A stretch of DNA of 34,114 nucleotides from Lachnospiraceae bacterium (GTDB lineage Bacteria; Bacillota; Clostridia; Lachnospirales; Lachnospiraceae), in contig JAJQBC010000040.1 of NCBI GenBank assembly GCA_021203465.1, positions 1 to 34,114 of the forward strand, given 5' to 3'. A model generated the notes under the pieces. That model saw only the letters and a list, made by a program, of their open reading frames with translations, searched no databases and was not told the origin of the DNA. Shown here piece by piece: positions 1 through 8,548 of this stretch (position 1 is its first letter; each line of letters starts with the position of its first letter). Made by a program: the position numbers and the translations under genes.

Positions 1-10
1 TATTAAAAAT

Positions 11-48
11 TTTTCGCGGATGTGTTCAACTTGCACTTGCAATTTTCG
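11..48. repeat. Left copy of a 38-bp perfect inverted repeat
   Basis: These 38 bases, starting TTTTCGCGGATG and ending GCAATTTTCG, are the exact reverse complement of 34065-34102 at the other end of the window. Identity stops at both borders. The copy contains a short direct repeat (ACTTGCACTTGC). It lies 10 bases from the window edge, so it may be a dispersed genomic repeat where an assembly stopped, or an assembly foldback. No transposase lies nearby to make it an insertion-sequence end. Confidence 0.85.
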
Positions 49-244
49 AAAAGAATTTTATTTGCATTCATTTGCAGATTTTCATGTAAACCATAGCAAA
101 GGGAAAGAATGGCGGCCTGTTTACCCCTGGGATAGACAGTCTAAAAAGAGCTGTAAAAGCGGGCTCATCCACTTATTCTTATGATGAGCGCAGGCGATGG
201 TTAGCTTTTTATCTTTGCCTTGCAACTGTGGCCGCCTGTGCAAG

Positions 245-778
245 CTATATGATGAAAGAATGACCGGAGGGAAAACACACTGTCATATTTACTTTTTCCA
301 GTTGCAGCAGGGCAATTTTCTTTTCAATACCGCCTGCGTAGCCTGTTAAACTGCCGTTTGCGCCCACTACTCTGTGGCAGGGCACGATAATAGAAATTGT
401 GTTTCGCCCTACTGCGCCTCCGACAGCCTGCGCAGACATATGGGTCAGTCCCTTTTTCACGGCAAGCTCTTTTGCGATTCCTCCGTATGTGGTTGTCTTA
501 CCGTAAGGAATGGTGCAAAGTATTTCCCATACTTCATTTTGAAACGGCGTTCCGGTAAAATGCAGCGGCAATGTAAAATCCGGTTCCTGACCGGAAAAAT
601 ATATATCCAGCCATTGTTTTGTCAGATCAAAAACTGGCAGTTCTTTTTCTTCGTGCGTATGGTGCAGATGTAGTGCAAAATACTTTTGTCCCTCAAACCA
701 TAAGCCGGTCAGTCCGGTTTTATCCGCTGCCAGAAGGATTTCTCCAAGAGGAGAATGGTAATGATTAATATATTGCAT
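245..778 (-). CDS. ogt: Methylated-DNA--[protein]-cysteine S-methyltransferase
   Basis: This is a suicide repair protein that moves the alkyl group from O6-alkylguanine in DNA to its own cysteine. The 177-residue protein has the family's two parts: an N-terminal ribonuclease-like domain (about 1-70) and the C-terminal DNA-binding/active-site domain (about 75-165). The active-site motif PCHRV is at 133-137 with acceptor Cys134, preceded by the conserved Arg125-Asn126 of the recognition helix. The ATG is preceded by AAGGGG at a good distance. No Ada-type AraC domain is fused, so it is the constitutive Ogt type. The last dozen residues past the usual C-terminus (ending SGHSFII) look like an extension with no family counterpart that I know of. 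It is alone on the minus strand and faces the window edge. Confidence 0.93.
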   Translation of the reverse strand: MQYINHYHSPLGEILLAADKTGLTGLWFEGQKYFALHLHHTHEEKELPVFDLTKQWLDIYFSGQEPDFTLPLHFTGTPFQNEVWEILCTIPYGKTTTYGGIAKELAVKKGLTHMSAQAVGGAVGRNTISIIVPCHRVVGANGSLTGYAGGIEKKIALLQLEKVNMTVCFPSGHSFII

Positions 779-863
779 GAAATGCCCCTTTCTTGAATGT
801 ATCCTTACACATTATCTTAAATTTGATGGTTTTAACATATCATCAAAGAAGGAAGAATACAAC

Positions 864-1058
864 ATGACACACTTGCTTTTTTATTGGGCTGCGCAATGCA
901 GGCAGGTGATGAGTCAATCCAATATTATCATGCACACAACGGAGGATGGGTTAACAAAGATAGAGGCCACTTTTGACGAGGATACAGTCTGGTTGTCCAT
1001 GGATCAGATGCGGTTCATGGCAGGGGCTTGTCGGATTCAGAAAACCAGAGTAGAATGA
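864..1058 (+). pseudogene. RhuM-family (virulence RhuM/Fic-associated) protein, N-terminal remnant
   Basis: The 64-residue ORF starts at an ATG preceded by GAAGGAAG; an internal ATG at 909 is another possible start. The stretch NIIMHTTEDGLTKIEATF followed by DTVWLSMDQM is the hallmark N-terminus of RhuM-family proteins (typically NEIxxYxTEDGxxKIEVxxxxETVWLTQxQM). Full RhuM proteins are about 300 residues. Here the match ends right after DQM and about 13 unrelated residues lead to a stop, so the rest has been deleted or frameshifted. RhuM genes are typical of accessory islands in gut Clostridia, and the stretch is AT-richer than the core genes downstream. I infer a decayed remnant with no function of its own. 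Confidence 0.6.
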
Positions 1059-1097
1059 TAAATGGAATTGACATTATATAAAGGACAGATGCGGAAC

Positions 1098-1874
1098 ATG
1101 AAAAAGAATAAAGTAATCAGCACAGGAATCATCATCATTCTGCTTATTGCTCTGGTTGCCGGCGCGGGGCTTTATTTCACATTGAGATCCTGGCCGCTGC
1201 GCTTTAAAAAGGAGTTGAATACCTTTTTCGGCGAGGGAAACTGGGAAAAGATTTCCGCGGAGACGAATGAGAGTAAGATGTACTCGGTTCATCATTATTC
1301 TTCCGACGGGCTGTATGATTACGACAGTGCCGGTACTTATACAAAGTGGTATCTGCTGTATACAGGCGGGGACGAAGAGGAAATATGGACAATTACAGAT
1401 CACACATACAGGATTAATCACAATAAATACAGTTTTCTGAGTCCTAAAAGTTATTCAGCGAAGCAGGCCTTGGTTCTGGAGCTCATGGAGATATCCCGTG
1501 ATATTGCGGCGGAGGAAGTCCAGTATAATCTGCTGACGAAAGTGTTAAGTGAGGAGCAGGCGGAATGCCTGCGCGTCAATATTTCCTATCACAATGGGAA
1601 CCCGTCGCCGTCCTTCTATGATCAGCTTGCCGGACAGGACTGGTTTAATGTGAACGAATCTACCGCTGAGCAGTATCTGAAAACGGATCTGTACGAATTC
1701 TACATTGATATTTTGCTGTATGATTATAAGTTCAGCAAGCTGTCGGAGGCAGATCAGGAAGATCTGCTGAACAGTCTGGACGCGATGGAACAGCTGCTTC
1801 TGGACACTTACGGGGAGTATGCGGATTACGAGATTTACCTGGGCGAGGGATACAGTGCTGAGACTTCCAGGTAA
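1098..1874 (+). CDS. Membrane-anchored protein of unknown function
   Basis: About 258 residues from the ATG at 1098; ATGs at 1062 and 1089 are in frame, and an AAGGA at 1081-1085 fits none of them perfectly. A lysine-rich tip (MKKNK) and a hydrophobic segment at about residues 7-29 give a signal anchor or uncleaved signal. No lipobox cysteine is present. The rest is hydrophilic, acidic and tyrosine-rich, so it probably faces the outside of the cell. I recognise no domain. It lies between a RhuM remnant and a tiny ORF remnant, so it belongs to the variable edge. The ORF is intact with a plausible membrane topology, which supports a real gene, but no role can be assigned. Confidence 0.7.
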   Translation: MKKNKVISTGIIIILLIALVAGAGLYFTLRSWPLRFKKELNTFFGEGNWEKISAETNESKMYSVHHYSSDGLYDYDSAGTYTKWYLLYTGGDEEEIWTITDHTYRINHNKYSFLSPKSYSAKQALVLELMEISRDIAAEEVQYNLLTKVLSEEQAECLRVNISYHNGNPSPSFYDQLAGQDWFNVNESTAEQYLKTDLYEFYIDILLYDYKFSKLSEADQEDLLNSLDAMEQLLLDTYGEYADYEIYLGEGYSAETSR

Positions 1875-1906
1875 TATATAAATGTGAGGTAAGAAGGGAG
1901 ATCATT

Positions 1907-1948
1907 ATGAAAAAGATTAAATGGGGCATTCCGTGGACAGCGTGTTGA
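1907..1948 (+). pseudogene. 13-codon ORF, likely 5' remnant of a deleted gene
   Basis: A very good ribosome binding site (AAGAAGGGAG) precedes an ATG that opens a 13-residue ORF, MKKIKWGIPWTAC, ending in TGA. The start resembles the signal-anchor N-terminus of a larger protein. About 50 bases on, the Shine-Dalgarno of the next gene appears. The simplest reading is a deletion that left only the translation start. A short leader peptide is a less likely alternative. Confidence 0.35.
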
Positions 1949-2001
1949 AGAGTATCGGTTATTGACAAGCTGCATGAAAGGCAGCAGAATGGAGGCTTCC
2001 A

Positions 2002-2202
2002 ATGAAGATCAAACTGAATCCGGATGAAGAAATTGTGAAGGTGGTAAAGGCGGGTCTGAAGGAAAAAGGCGGATATTGTCCCTGCCGCCTGGACAGAACC
2101 GAGGATACTAAATGTATGTGCAGAGAGTTCAGGGAGCAGATTGCAGACCCCGATTTTGAAGGCTTCTGCCATTGTATGCTCTATTATAAGGAAAAATCAT
2201 AA
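2002..2202 (+). CDS. Ferredoxin:thioredoxin reductase catalytic-chain-like protein
   Basis: The 66-residue protein has three paired-cysteine motifs: CPC at 26-28, CMC at 38-40 and CHC at 56-58. This is the arrangement of the catalytic chain of ferredoxin:thioredoxin reductase (CPC...CPC...CHC), where four cysteines bind a [4Fe-4S] cluster and two form the redox-active disulfide. In chloroplasts and cyanobacteria the enzyme passes electrons from ferredoxin to thioredoxin disulfides with a variable-chain partner. Here the protein is shorter than the plant chain, which is over 100 residues, and no variable chain, ferredoxin or thioredoxin gene lies nearby. Short single-chain homologues are familiar in anaerobic Firmicutes. 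GGAGG six bases before the ATG fixes the start. The electron donor and target are unknown. Confidence 0.82.
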   Translation: MKIKLNPDEEIVKVVKAGLKEKGGYCPCRLDRTEDTKCMCREFREQIADPDFEGFCHCMLYYKEKS

Positions 2203-2271
2203 TTCCGATATTGACTGTGTGCAATTCGAGGAAGTTAAAGGTGCTGTCAAAAATCATCGGATAGGGGGAGC

Positions 2272-2300
2272 TTGCGAATCCGGACGCTGCGTGCTAGAAT
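2272..2300 (+). promoter_or_regulatory. Candidate sigma-A promoter for the hydroxyacid dehydrogenase gene
   Basis: TTGCGA (2272-2277), a 17-base spacer, then TAGAAT (2295-2300) preceded by an extended TGC. It sits about 30 bases before the start codon of the next gene, after a 110-base gap with no ORF. Confidence 0.5.
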
Positions 2301-2330
2301 AGCGGAAGAAAAGTCATGGGAGGTGCAGAC

Positions 2331-3314
2331 TTGAAGGTATTGCACATTGGAAAAAAAGAAAATATGGAGCGAAATACGGAGAGGACGGATTTCACTGATA
2401 GCGTAGAGGTGGTCAGCCTGCCGATGGGTCTTCCGACGGATCGCTATCTCGAGGTCTGCCCGGATGCGGAGGTCATTGTCGCGGACGCGATCGCGCCGGT
2501 GCCGGGGGAGCTGATCCGTGGTCTGCCGCATCTTCAGATGATTCACTCTGAGGGCGTTGCTTACAATCAGATTGATATCGAGAGCGCGCGGGAATGCGGC
2601 GTCTATGTCTGCAACTGCGCAGGGATGAACGCCTCCGCGGTCGCGGAGCAGACAGTACTGCTGATGATGGTTCTTCTGAAGGATGTGATCGCGGGCGATA
2701 AGGCGGTGCGCGTGGGACAGCAGATCCAGAAGAAGGAAGGCTATATGACGCGCGGCGACTTAAAGGAGCTGCGGGATTGCCGCGTCGGTCTCATCGGCTT
2801 CGGCGATATCGGGAAATGCACGGCGAAGCTGCTCTCCGCTTATGGCGCACAGAACTTTTATTATAAGCGGACGCCGCTCAGCGCGGAGGAGGAGCGGGAA
2901 TACGGTGTCGTGTATCTTGCGCTGGATGAGCTGCTCGCGGGCTGTGATATCGTGAGCCTTCACCTGCCGGTGACGCCGCAGACGGAGCATATGTGCGATG
3001 CGGCTTTTTTCGCAAAGATGAAGCATGGCGCATATTTTGTCAATACTTCCAGAGGAGAGCTTGTGGACGACGAGGCGCTGGTCGAGGCGTTGCGCAGTGG
3101 CCGCGTCGCGATGGCCGGCCTCGATACGCTCGACCATGAACCGGTCGCGCAGGATCACATCCTCGTGCAGCAGCCGGAGGAAATCGCGGGGAAAATTCTG
3201 TTCAGCCCGCATATCGGCGGTATCACGGCATCGAGTTTCCGCCGCGGTTACGCGATGATCTGGGAGAATATTCGGAGAGTTGCGGAGGGTGAGCGCCCTC
3301 AAAATGTGAGATAA
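2331..3314 (+). CDS. D-isomer-specific 2-hydroxyacid dehydrogenase
   Basis: This is an NAD(P)-dependent oxidoreductase of the SerA/LdhA/formate-dehydrogenase superfamily that interconverts a 2-keto acid and a D-2-hydroxy acid. The NAD-binding fold has the GFGDIG glycine motif in the middle of the protein. The catalytic triad of the family is present: Arg in NTSRGELVDD, Glu in LDHEP and His in SPHIGG. Length (about 327 residues) is normal. I chose the TTG at 2331 because GGGAGG (2318-2323) lies seven bases upstream; the ATG at 2316 overlaps that ribosome binding site and has only a weak one of its own. The substrate cannot be read from the sequence. It may start the transcript running into pth and mfd, since pth begins 13 bases after its stop. 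Confidence 0.88.
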   Translation: MKVLHIGKKENMERNTERTDFTDSVEVVSLPMGLPTDRYLEVCPDAEVIVADAIAPVPGELIRGLPHLQMIHSEGVAYNQIDIESARECGVYVCNCAGMNASAVAEQTVLLMMVLLKDVIAGDKAVRVGQQIQKKEGYMTRGDLKELRDCRVGLIGFGDIGKCTAKLLSAYGAQNFYYKRTPLSAEEEREYGVVYLALDELLAGCDIVSLHLPVTPQTEHMCDAAFFAKMKHGAYFVNTSRGELVDDEALVEALRSGRVAMAGLDTLDHEPVAQDHILVQQPEEIAGKILFSPHIGGITASSFRRGYAMIWENIRRVAEGERPQNVR

Positions 3315-3327
3315 GAGGGAGCAGGAC

Positions 3328-3894
3328 ATGTTTATCATCGCAGGTCTGGGCAATCCGGGCGGCAGATACGAAAAGACAAGGCATAATACCGGCTTTCGGG
3401 TCATCGACCGGCTGGCCGACAAATATCATATAGAGATGAAGCTGAATCGGCACCGGGCCATTGTTGGGACGGGCGTCATCGAGGGTGTGAAGGTCATGCT
3501 GGTGAAACCGCAGACCTATATGAATGCGAGCGGGGAGAGTATCGGGGAGATCGTGGATTTCTACAAGGTTGATCCGGAGACGGAGTTGCTCGTGGTTTTT
3601 GATGATGTCTCGCTCGAGCCGGGGCAGATCCGTATTCGCAAAAAAGGCAGTGCAGGCGGGCATAACGGCGTCAAGAATATTATTGCACACCTTGGAACAC
3701 AGGCCTTCCCTCGGATCAAGATAGGCGTTGGCGAGAAGCCGGCAGGTTGGGATCTGGCGGATTACGTGCTGGGCACTTTCCCGAAGGAGGATGAGGAGCG
3801 GGTGAAGGAGGCCTGCGAGAGGGCGACGCGAGCGGCGGCGCTGCTTTTGACGGACGGTCCGGACAAAGCGATGAATGATTATAACCAGAGGTGA
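3328..3894 (+). CDS. pth: Peptidyl-tRNA hydrolase
   Basis: It cleaves peptidyl-tRNAs that drop off stalled ribosomes and so recycles tRNA. The 188 residues match the bacterial Pth family closely. Visible signatures are the N-terminal GLGNPGGRY with Asn9, the catalytic His19 in TRHNTGF, YMNASG with the substrate-binding Asn, and the FDDVSLEPG segment with the catalytic Asp. GGGAGCAGG precedes the ATG. mfd starts three bases after the stop, so the two are translationally close, the usual pth-mfd order in Firmicutes. Confidence 0.97.
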   Translation: MFIIAGLGNPGGRYEKTRHNTGFRVIDRLADKYHIEMKLNRHRAIVGTGVIEGVKVMLVKPQTYMNASGESIGEIVDFYKVDPETELLVVFDDVSLEPGQIRIRKKGSAGGHNGVKNIIAHLGTQAFPRIKIGVGEKPAGWDLADYVLGTFPKEDEERVKEACERATRAAALLLTDGPDKAMNDYNQR

Positions 3895-3897
3895 TGC

Positions 3898-6800
3898 ATG
3901 GATACCTTTTATGAGCCGCTTCTGGAGATGGAAGCCTTTTCTCGGGTGAGAGATGCGCTCGCGAAGGAGGAGGGGCTGCAGCTGATCACCGGCTGTGTGG
4001 ACTCCCAGAAGACGCATCTGATGTACAGTCTGGGCCGGGACTGGCCCGTGAAGCTGATTTTAACTTATAGTGAACTGAAAGCGAAGGAAATCTATGAGGA
4101 GTATCAGACACTGGATGAAGAAGTGTTTTACTGTCCTCCGAAAGATTTTCTCTTTTCGCATATCGATATTCAGGGAAAAGAGCTGCTGCGCCAACGAGTT
4201 CTCGCCGTGAGCCGTCTGCTGGAGCGCGGGGAGTGTGTGATCGTGACGACGCTCGATGCCTGCATGGCGCCGATGCCGCCGCTGGCAAATCTTCGGCAGA
4301 GTATCCTAACCGTTAGGGAGGGCAGTATTGTCGATATCGGAGCGATGAAGACGAAGCTCGTGCGGATGGGCTACGAACGCACAGGGCAGGTCGAAATGCC
4401 CGGACAGTTCGCGGTGCGCGGTGGTATTATCGATATTTACCCGCTGACCGAGGAGTGCCCGCTACGTATCGAACTCTGGGACGACGAGGTGGACTCGATT
4501 CGTAGCTTTGACGTGGAGAGCCAGCGCTCACTCGAGAAGATCGAGGAGTTGACGCTGTATCCGGCTGCGGAGTTTGAGGCGGAGGGGAAGGCGCAGGAGG
4601 GCGTGAGCCTGCTGGATTATCTGAAAGAATTTCGTGCGCTGGTATTTCTCGATGAGGCGAACCGTCTGCTGGAGAGCGCGGAGGCTGTAGAGAAGGAATA
4701 TATTCAGAGCTATGAGAATCGTGCGGAAAAGGGAGAGATTGGCGGAGGGGAAGCTCCGGAGATGATTCCCTGCACTCAGGTGGTCGCCAGATTGAATTGT
4801 CTGCGTGGTGCGGCGCTGGGAACGCTGGAGACGCAGGACCGGCGGATCGAGGTTCGCGGCCGCTTCAGCGTGGATGCGCGCTCGGTGCAGTCCTACAACC
4901 AGCACTTTGAGCTGCTTGTGCAGGATCTGAAGCGCTGGAAACGTGAGAAATACCGCGTGGTTTTGCTCTGTGCTTCGCGTACGCGCGGTCGTCGGCTGGC
5001 TCAGGAACTGCTGGATCAGGGTTTAAGCGCATTCTACAGTGAGGATGCGGGACGTGTTGTGCAGCCCTGTGAGATTATGGTTACGCATGGAAATATATGG
5101 CGCGGTTACGAGTATCCGCTGATTCATTTTGCGGTGGTTGCTGAGACGGACGTATTTGGTCGTGAAAAAAAGAAGCCAAGGCGGCGGCAGCGCACCTATG
5201 AAGGACGCGCGATCGGGAGCTTTTCTGATCTGTCAGTGGGCGATTATGTAGTGCACGAGAACCACGGTCTCGGTATTTACCGCGGTATTGAGAAGATCAC
5301 AGTCGACCATGTGGTGAAAGACTACATGAAAATCGAGTATAGCAAGGGTTCTTTCCTCTATATCCTTGCCACGCAGTTTGATTCGATCCAGAAATACGGA
5401 AGCTCCGACAGCGAGAAGGCGCCGAAGTTGAATTCGCTGGGCGGCTCGGACTGGAAGAAGACGAGTTCGCGCGTGCGCGGCGCGGTGGAATTGGTTGCAA
5501 GGGATCTGGTTGAGCTCTATGCGGTCCGTCAGGCGGAGAAGGGCTACGTCTATGGGCCGGACACGGTCTGGCAGAAGGAATTTGAAGAACTTTTTCCCTA
5601 CGAGGAGACGGAGGATCAGCAGCGGGCGATCGAGGAGACCAAGGCGGATATGCAGAGTGAGCGGATCATGGATCGGCTGATCTGCGGCGACGTGGGCTAT
5701 GGAAAGACGGAGGTCGCGCTGCGCGCCGCATTCAAGGCCGTGCAGGAGAGCCGTCAGGTCGTTTTTCTTGTACCGACGACGATCCTCGCCCAGCAGCACT
5801 ACAATACCTTCTTGCAGCGCATGAAGAATTTCCCGGTTCGGGTCGAACTGCTGTGCCGCTTCCGCACGCAGGCAGAGCAGAAAAAGACGGTTGCCGATTT
5901 GAAAAAGGGTCTTGTGGATATCGTAATCGGTACCCACCGTGTGCTTTCAAAGGATGTTGCGTACAAGGATCTCGGCCTTCTGATCATCGACGAGGAGCAG
6001 CGCTTCGGCGTGGCGGACAAGGAAAAGATCAAGAAGCTGCGGACGAATGTAGATGTGCTGTCTTTGTCGGCGACGCCGATCCCGCGGACGCTGCATATGA
6101 GCCTCGCGGGGATTCGCGATATGAGCGTGCTGGAGGAGCCGCCTATGGACCGCGTGCCGGTGCAGACCTATGTGTGCGAGTATGATGAGGAGATGGTGAG
6201 GGCAGCGATTCACCGGGAGCTCGCGCGCGAGGGGCAGGTCTACTATGTCTATAACCGCGTGGACACAATCGCGGATGTGGCAGCGAGGATCCAGCAGCTT
6301 GTGCCGGAGGCCAATGTGGCCTGGGCGCACGGCAGAATGAAGGAGGACAGCCTAGAGCGGATCATGTACAGCTTTATTCAGGGGGAGATCGACGTGCTGG
6401 TGTCCACGACAATCATCGAGACCGGCATGGATATTTCCAATGTCAATACGATCATCATTCATGACGCAGACCGGATGGGACTTTCCCAGCTCTATCAGCT
6501 CAGAGGCAGGGTTGGACGCTCAAACCGAACGGCTTACGCCTTTCTTCTATATAAGAAGGATAAAATGCTCAAGGAGGTGGCGGAGAAGCGTCTGCATGCG
6601 ATCCGCGAGTACTCTGATCTCGGCAGCGGTTTTAAGGTCGCGATGCGGGATATGGAGATCCGCGGCGTCGGCACACTGCTCGGCGAGCGGCAGCACGGCC
6701 ATATGCAGGCGGTCGGCTACAGCCTGTACTGTAAGATGCTGAATGAGGCGGTGCTGCGCCTGAAGGGCGATAAACGTGGACCGGAGGAGGACTTCGAGAC

Positions 6801-7260
6801 GGTGGTCGACATTCAGATCGATGCTTTCATCCCGGACAGCTATATCCGGAACGAATCGTTGAAGCTGGATATTTACCGCAGAATCGCGACGGTGGAAGAT
6901 GAAGCGGAAAAGGAAGACATGCTCGAGGAGTTGATTGACCGCTTTGGCGAGCCGCCGACGGCAGTGTTGAACCTGCTCGAGATTACGGTTCTGCATGGCG
7001 CAGCGCACGGTCTCTACATTCGGGACATCAAGGCAAGGCCGGATCAGATCACCTTCACCATGTATGAGCGGGCCCGCATTCAGGCTGCGCGTATTCCGGA
7101 GCTTCTTGAGCGGATGGAGGGAGCCATGAGCTTTCGCCGTGCGGAGCCGCCGCAGTTTATCTGCGGCCTGCAGGGCGGCCGAAGGCGCTTTTCCGGCACA
7201 CTCATCAATATCACAAAGCAGGTTCTCGAGGAGATGGAGATTCTGCGGGAAATGCAGTAA
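3898..7260 (+). CDS. mfd: Transcription-repair coupling factor Mfd
   Basis: An ATP-driven DNA translocase that removes stalled RNA polymerase and recruits UvrA for transcription-coupled repair. At 1120 residues it is full length. In order: a UvrB-homology region (about 1-300); the RNA-polymerase-interacting domain (about 440-500, containing [18 protein letters not shown]); the translocase core with Walker A GDVGYGKT at 597-604 and the DEEQ box at 698-701; the second RecA fold ending in QLRGRVGRS; and the C-terminal autoinhibitory domain. AGAGG precedes the ATG, just after the pth stop. No frameshift or missing motif is seen. In sporulating relatives mfd is often followed by a prsA-like gene and spoVT; here prsA follows but spoVT does not. 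Confidence 0.97.
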   Translation: MDTFYEPLLEMEAFSRVRDALAKEEGLQLITGCVDSQKTHLMYSLGRDWPVKLILTYSELKAKEIYEEYQTLDEEVFYCPPKDFLFSHIDIQGKELLRQRVLAVSRLLERGECVIVTTLDACMAPMPPLANLRQSILTVREGSIVDIGAMKTKLVRMGYERTGQVEMPGQFAVRGGIIDIYPLTEECPLRIELWDDEVDSIRSFDVESQRSLEKIEELTLYPAAEFEAEGKAQEGVSLLDYLKEFRALVFLDEANRLLESAEAVEKEYIQSYENRAEKGEIGGGEAPEMIPCTQVVARLNCLRGAALGTLETQDRRIEVRGRFSVDARSVQSYNQHFELLVQDLKRWKREKYRVVLLCASRTRGRRLAQELLDQGLSAFYSEDAGRVVQPCEIMVTHGNIWRGYEYPLIHFAVVAETDVFGREKKKPRRRQRTYEGRAIGSFSDLSVGDYVVHENHGLGIYRGIEKITVDHVVKDYMKIEYSKGSFLYILATQFDSIQKYGSSDSEKAPKLNSLGGSDWKKTSSRVRGAVELVARDLVELYAVRQAEKGYVYGPDTVWQKEFEELFPYEETEDQQRAIEETKADMQSERIMDRLICGDVGYGKTEVALRAAFKAVQESRQVVFLVPTTILAQQHYNTFLQRMKNFPVRVELLCRFRTQAEQKKTVADLKKGLVDIVIGTHRVLSKDVAYKDLGLLIIDEEQRFGVADKEKIKKLRTNVDVLSLSATPIPRTLHMSLAGIRDMSVLEEPPMDRVPVQTYVCEYDEEMVRAAIHRELAREGQVYYVYNRVDTIADVAARIQQLVPEANVAWAHGRMKEDSLERIMYSFIQGEIDVLVSTTIIETGMDISNVNTIIIHDADRMGLSQLYQLRGRVGRSNRTAYAFLLYKKDKMLKEVAEKRLHAIREYSDLGSGFKVAMRDMEIRGVGTLLGERQHGHMQAVGYSLYCKMLNEAVLRLKGDKRGPEEDFETVVDIQIDAFIPDSYIRNESLKLDIYRRIATVEDEAEKEDMLEELIDRFGEPPTAVLNLLEITVLHGAAHGLYIRDIKARPDQITFTMYERARIQAARIPELLERMEGAMSFRRAEPPQFICGLQGGRRRFSGTLINITKQVLEEMEILREMQ

Positions 7261-7289
7261 AAGCGAAAGTGAAAGATTTGTTAAAAGAG

Positions 7290-7335
7290 TTGCTTTGATG
7301 AAAAAAAAAGATTATAATCAGTAACGATTATAATC
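7290..7335 (+). promoter_or_regulatory. prsA promoter overlapped by twin GATTATAATC palindromes
   Basis: TTGCTT (7290-7295), a 17-base spacer and a perfect TATAAT (7313-7318) form a sigma-A promoter. The -10 lies inside a 10-base perfect palindrome, GATTATAATC (7310-7319), and the same palindrome recurs at 7326-7335, 16 bases on and over the expected start of transcription. Two identical dyads over a -10 and start site look like an operator, though no regulator gene is adjacent. AT-rich DNA makes such palindromes less unlikely by chance. Confidence 0.55.
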
Positions 7336-7393
7336 GGAGCGCGGAGTGCCGCGCGACTGGGAAGAAATAGATTTCAGCAGGAGGATACAGATT

Positions 7394-8527
7394 ATGAAGA
7401 AGAAAATGGCGTGTCTGATCGCGCTTATGCTGACGGCATCGATGATGTTGGGCGGCTGCTCGGGTTCGACGATTGATTATACCGCGGAAGCGGTCAGTGT
7501 GGACGGCGTGTCCATCCCGCTTGCAGAGCTCAATTTTTATCTGCGCTATCAGCAGGTCGAGATGCAGTCCATGTATGCCACCTATTTTGGGGATGATTTC
7601 ATGAACCAGGACCTGACAGGAACCGGTTCCGTATATGGGGAGACGGTTCGCGATTCGGTTCTGGAGATGCTGGAAGAGTTTTATGTGATCGAGGCGCATG
7701 CGGATGAGCTGGGTGTCTCGCTGGATGAGGATGATGAGAGCGCGATTGCAGAGGCGGTGGAGACTTTCCTTGCTGCCAATGACAGCGACACGTTATCGCT
7801 CATGTCGGCGGATGAGGAGACTGTGACACATGTGCTGGAGCTGCTCCGGCTGCAGGTAAAGGTGTACAACTATCTGGCAACCACGATCGACACGGAGGTG
7901 GATGAGGAGGAAGCGGCACAGAAGTGCATCACTTATGTGAGCTATTCTACTGCGGGAACGACGGACGACGATGGGAACACCGTAGATTTGACTGATGAAG
8001 AGCTCGATGAGATCCGCACGGAGCTGGAGACGATACGTGACGAGGCTGAGGAGAGCGGGGATCTCAGTACGGCTGCGGAAGATCATGAGCTGAGTGCGGT
8101 TACGACGACCTATGGATCGAGTGACGAGACGCTGGATGAGAATCTGAAGGCGGCTGCGGACGAGCTTTCAGACGGAGAATTTGCCGATATCGTGGAGGGT
8201 GACGGCTATTATTATCTCGTCTATATGGAGAGCACCTACGATGAGGATGCGACGCAGACGGAGATCGAGAGTATCCTCGAAGAGCGCGAGCAGGAAGCCT
8301 ACAGCGATTGGCTCGACGCGCTGGTGGAGGAAGCGGAGATCGTGGTGAACGACAGTGTGATAGAAAAGCTTAACTTTGAACGGATTTTCACTGAGAAGAC
8401 GGAAGAGGAGACTGTAGAGGATGACGCGGAGGCCGCCACGGACGAGACTGTGGAGGATGATGCGGAAGAAAGCACGGAAGAGGAGGCCGCCGCGGAGGAA
8501 GCGGAGACGGAAGAGTCCGAAGAGTAA
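7394..8527 (+). CDS. PrsA/SurA-like peptidylprolyl-isomerase lipoprotein
   Basis: Probably an extracytoplasmic folding factor tethered to the membrane. The start is the ATG at 7394 with AGGAGG just upstream. A signal peptide ends in the lipobox LGGC with Cys22 as the lipidated residue. The middle (about 30-200) resembles the SurA/PrsA N-terminal chaperone region, and a stretch around ADELSDGEFADIVEGDGYYY resembles the parvulin-type PPIase domain in divergent form, so isomerase activity is uncertain. The C-terminus is very acidic (roughly the last 45 residues, mostly Glu, Asp and Ala) with two near-copies of ETVEDDAE. Length is 377 residues. It sits between mfd and pncB, where clostridial genomes commonly carry a prsA-like gene. 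Confidence 0.85.
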   Translation: MKKKMACLIALMLTASMMLGGCSGSTIDYTAEAVSVDGVSIPLAELNFYLRYQQVEMQSMYATYFGDDFMNQDLTGTGSVYGETVRDSVLEMLEEFYVIEAHADELGVSLDEDDESAIAEAVETFLAANDSDTLSLMSADEETVTHVLELLRLQVKVYNYLATTIDTEVDEEEAAQKCITYVSYSTAGTTDDDGNTVDLTDEELDEIRTELETIRDEAEESGDLSTAAEDHELSAVTTTYGSSDETLDENLKAAADELSDGEFADIVEGDGYYYLVYMESTYDEDATQTEIESILEEREQEAYSDWLDALVEEAEIVVNDSVIEKLNFERIFTEKTEEETVEDDAEAATDETVEDDAEESTEEEAAAEEAETEESEE

Positions 8528-8548
8528 CGGACGGAAGGGAGCTTCTTA

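Noticed and set aside
11-48. The 38-bp repeat considered as a CRISPR repeat unit
   Set aside because: It occurs once at each end in opposite orientation, with no spacer-repeat series and no cas genes.
93-263. An open frame reading KNGGLFTPGIDSLKRAV and onward to a TGA at 261-263
   Set aside because: It has no start codon after its upstream stop and no ribosome binding site, and it overlaps the 3' end of ogt. It could be the tail of a lost gene, but I recognise nothing in it.
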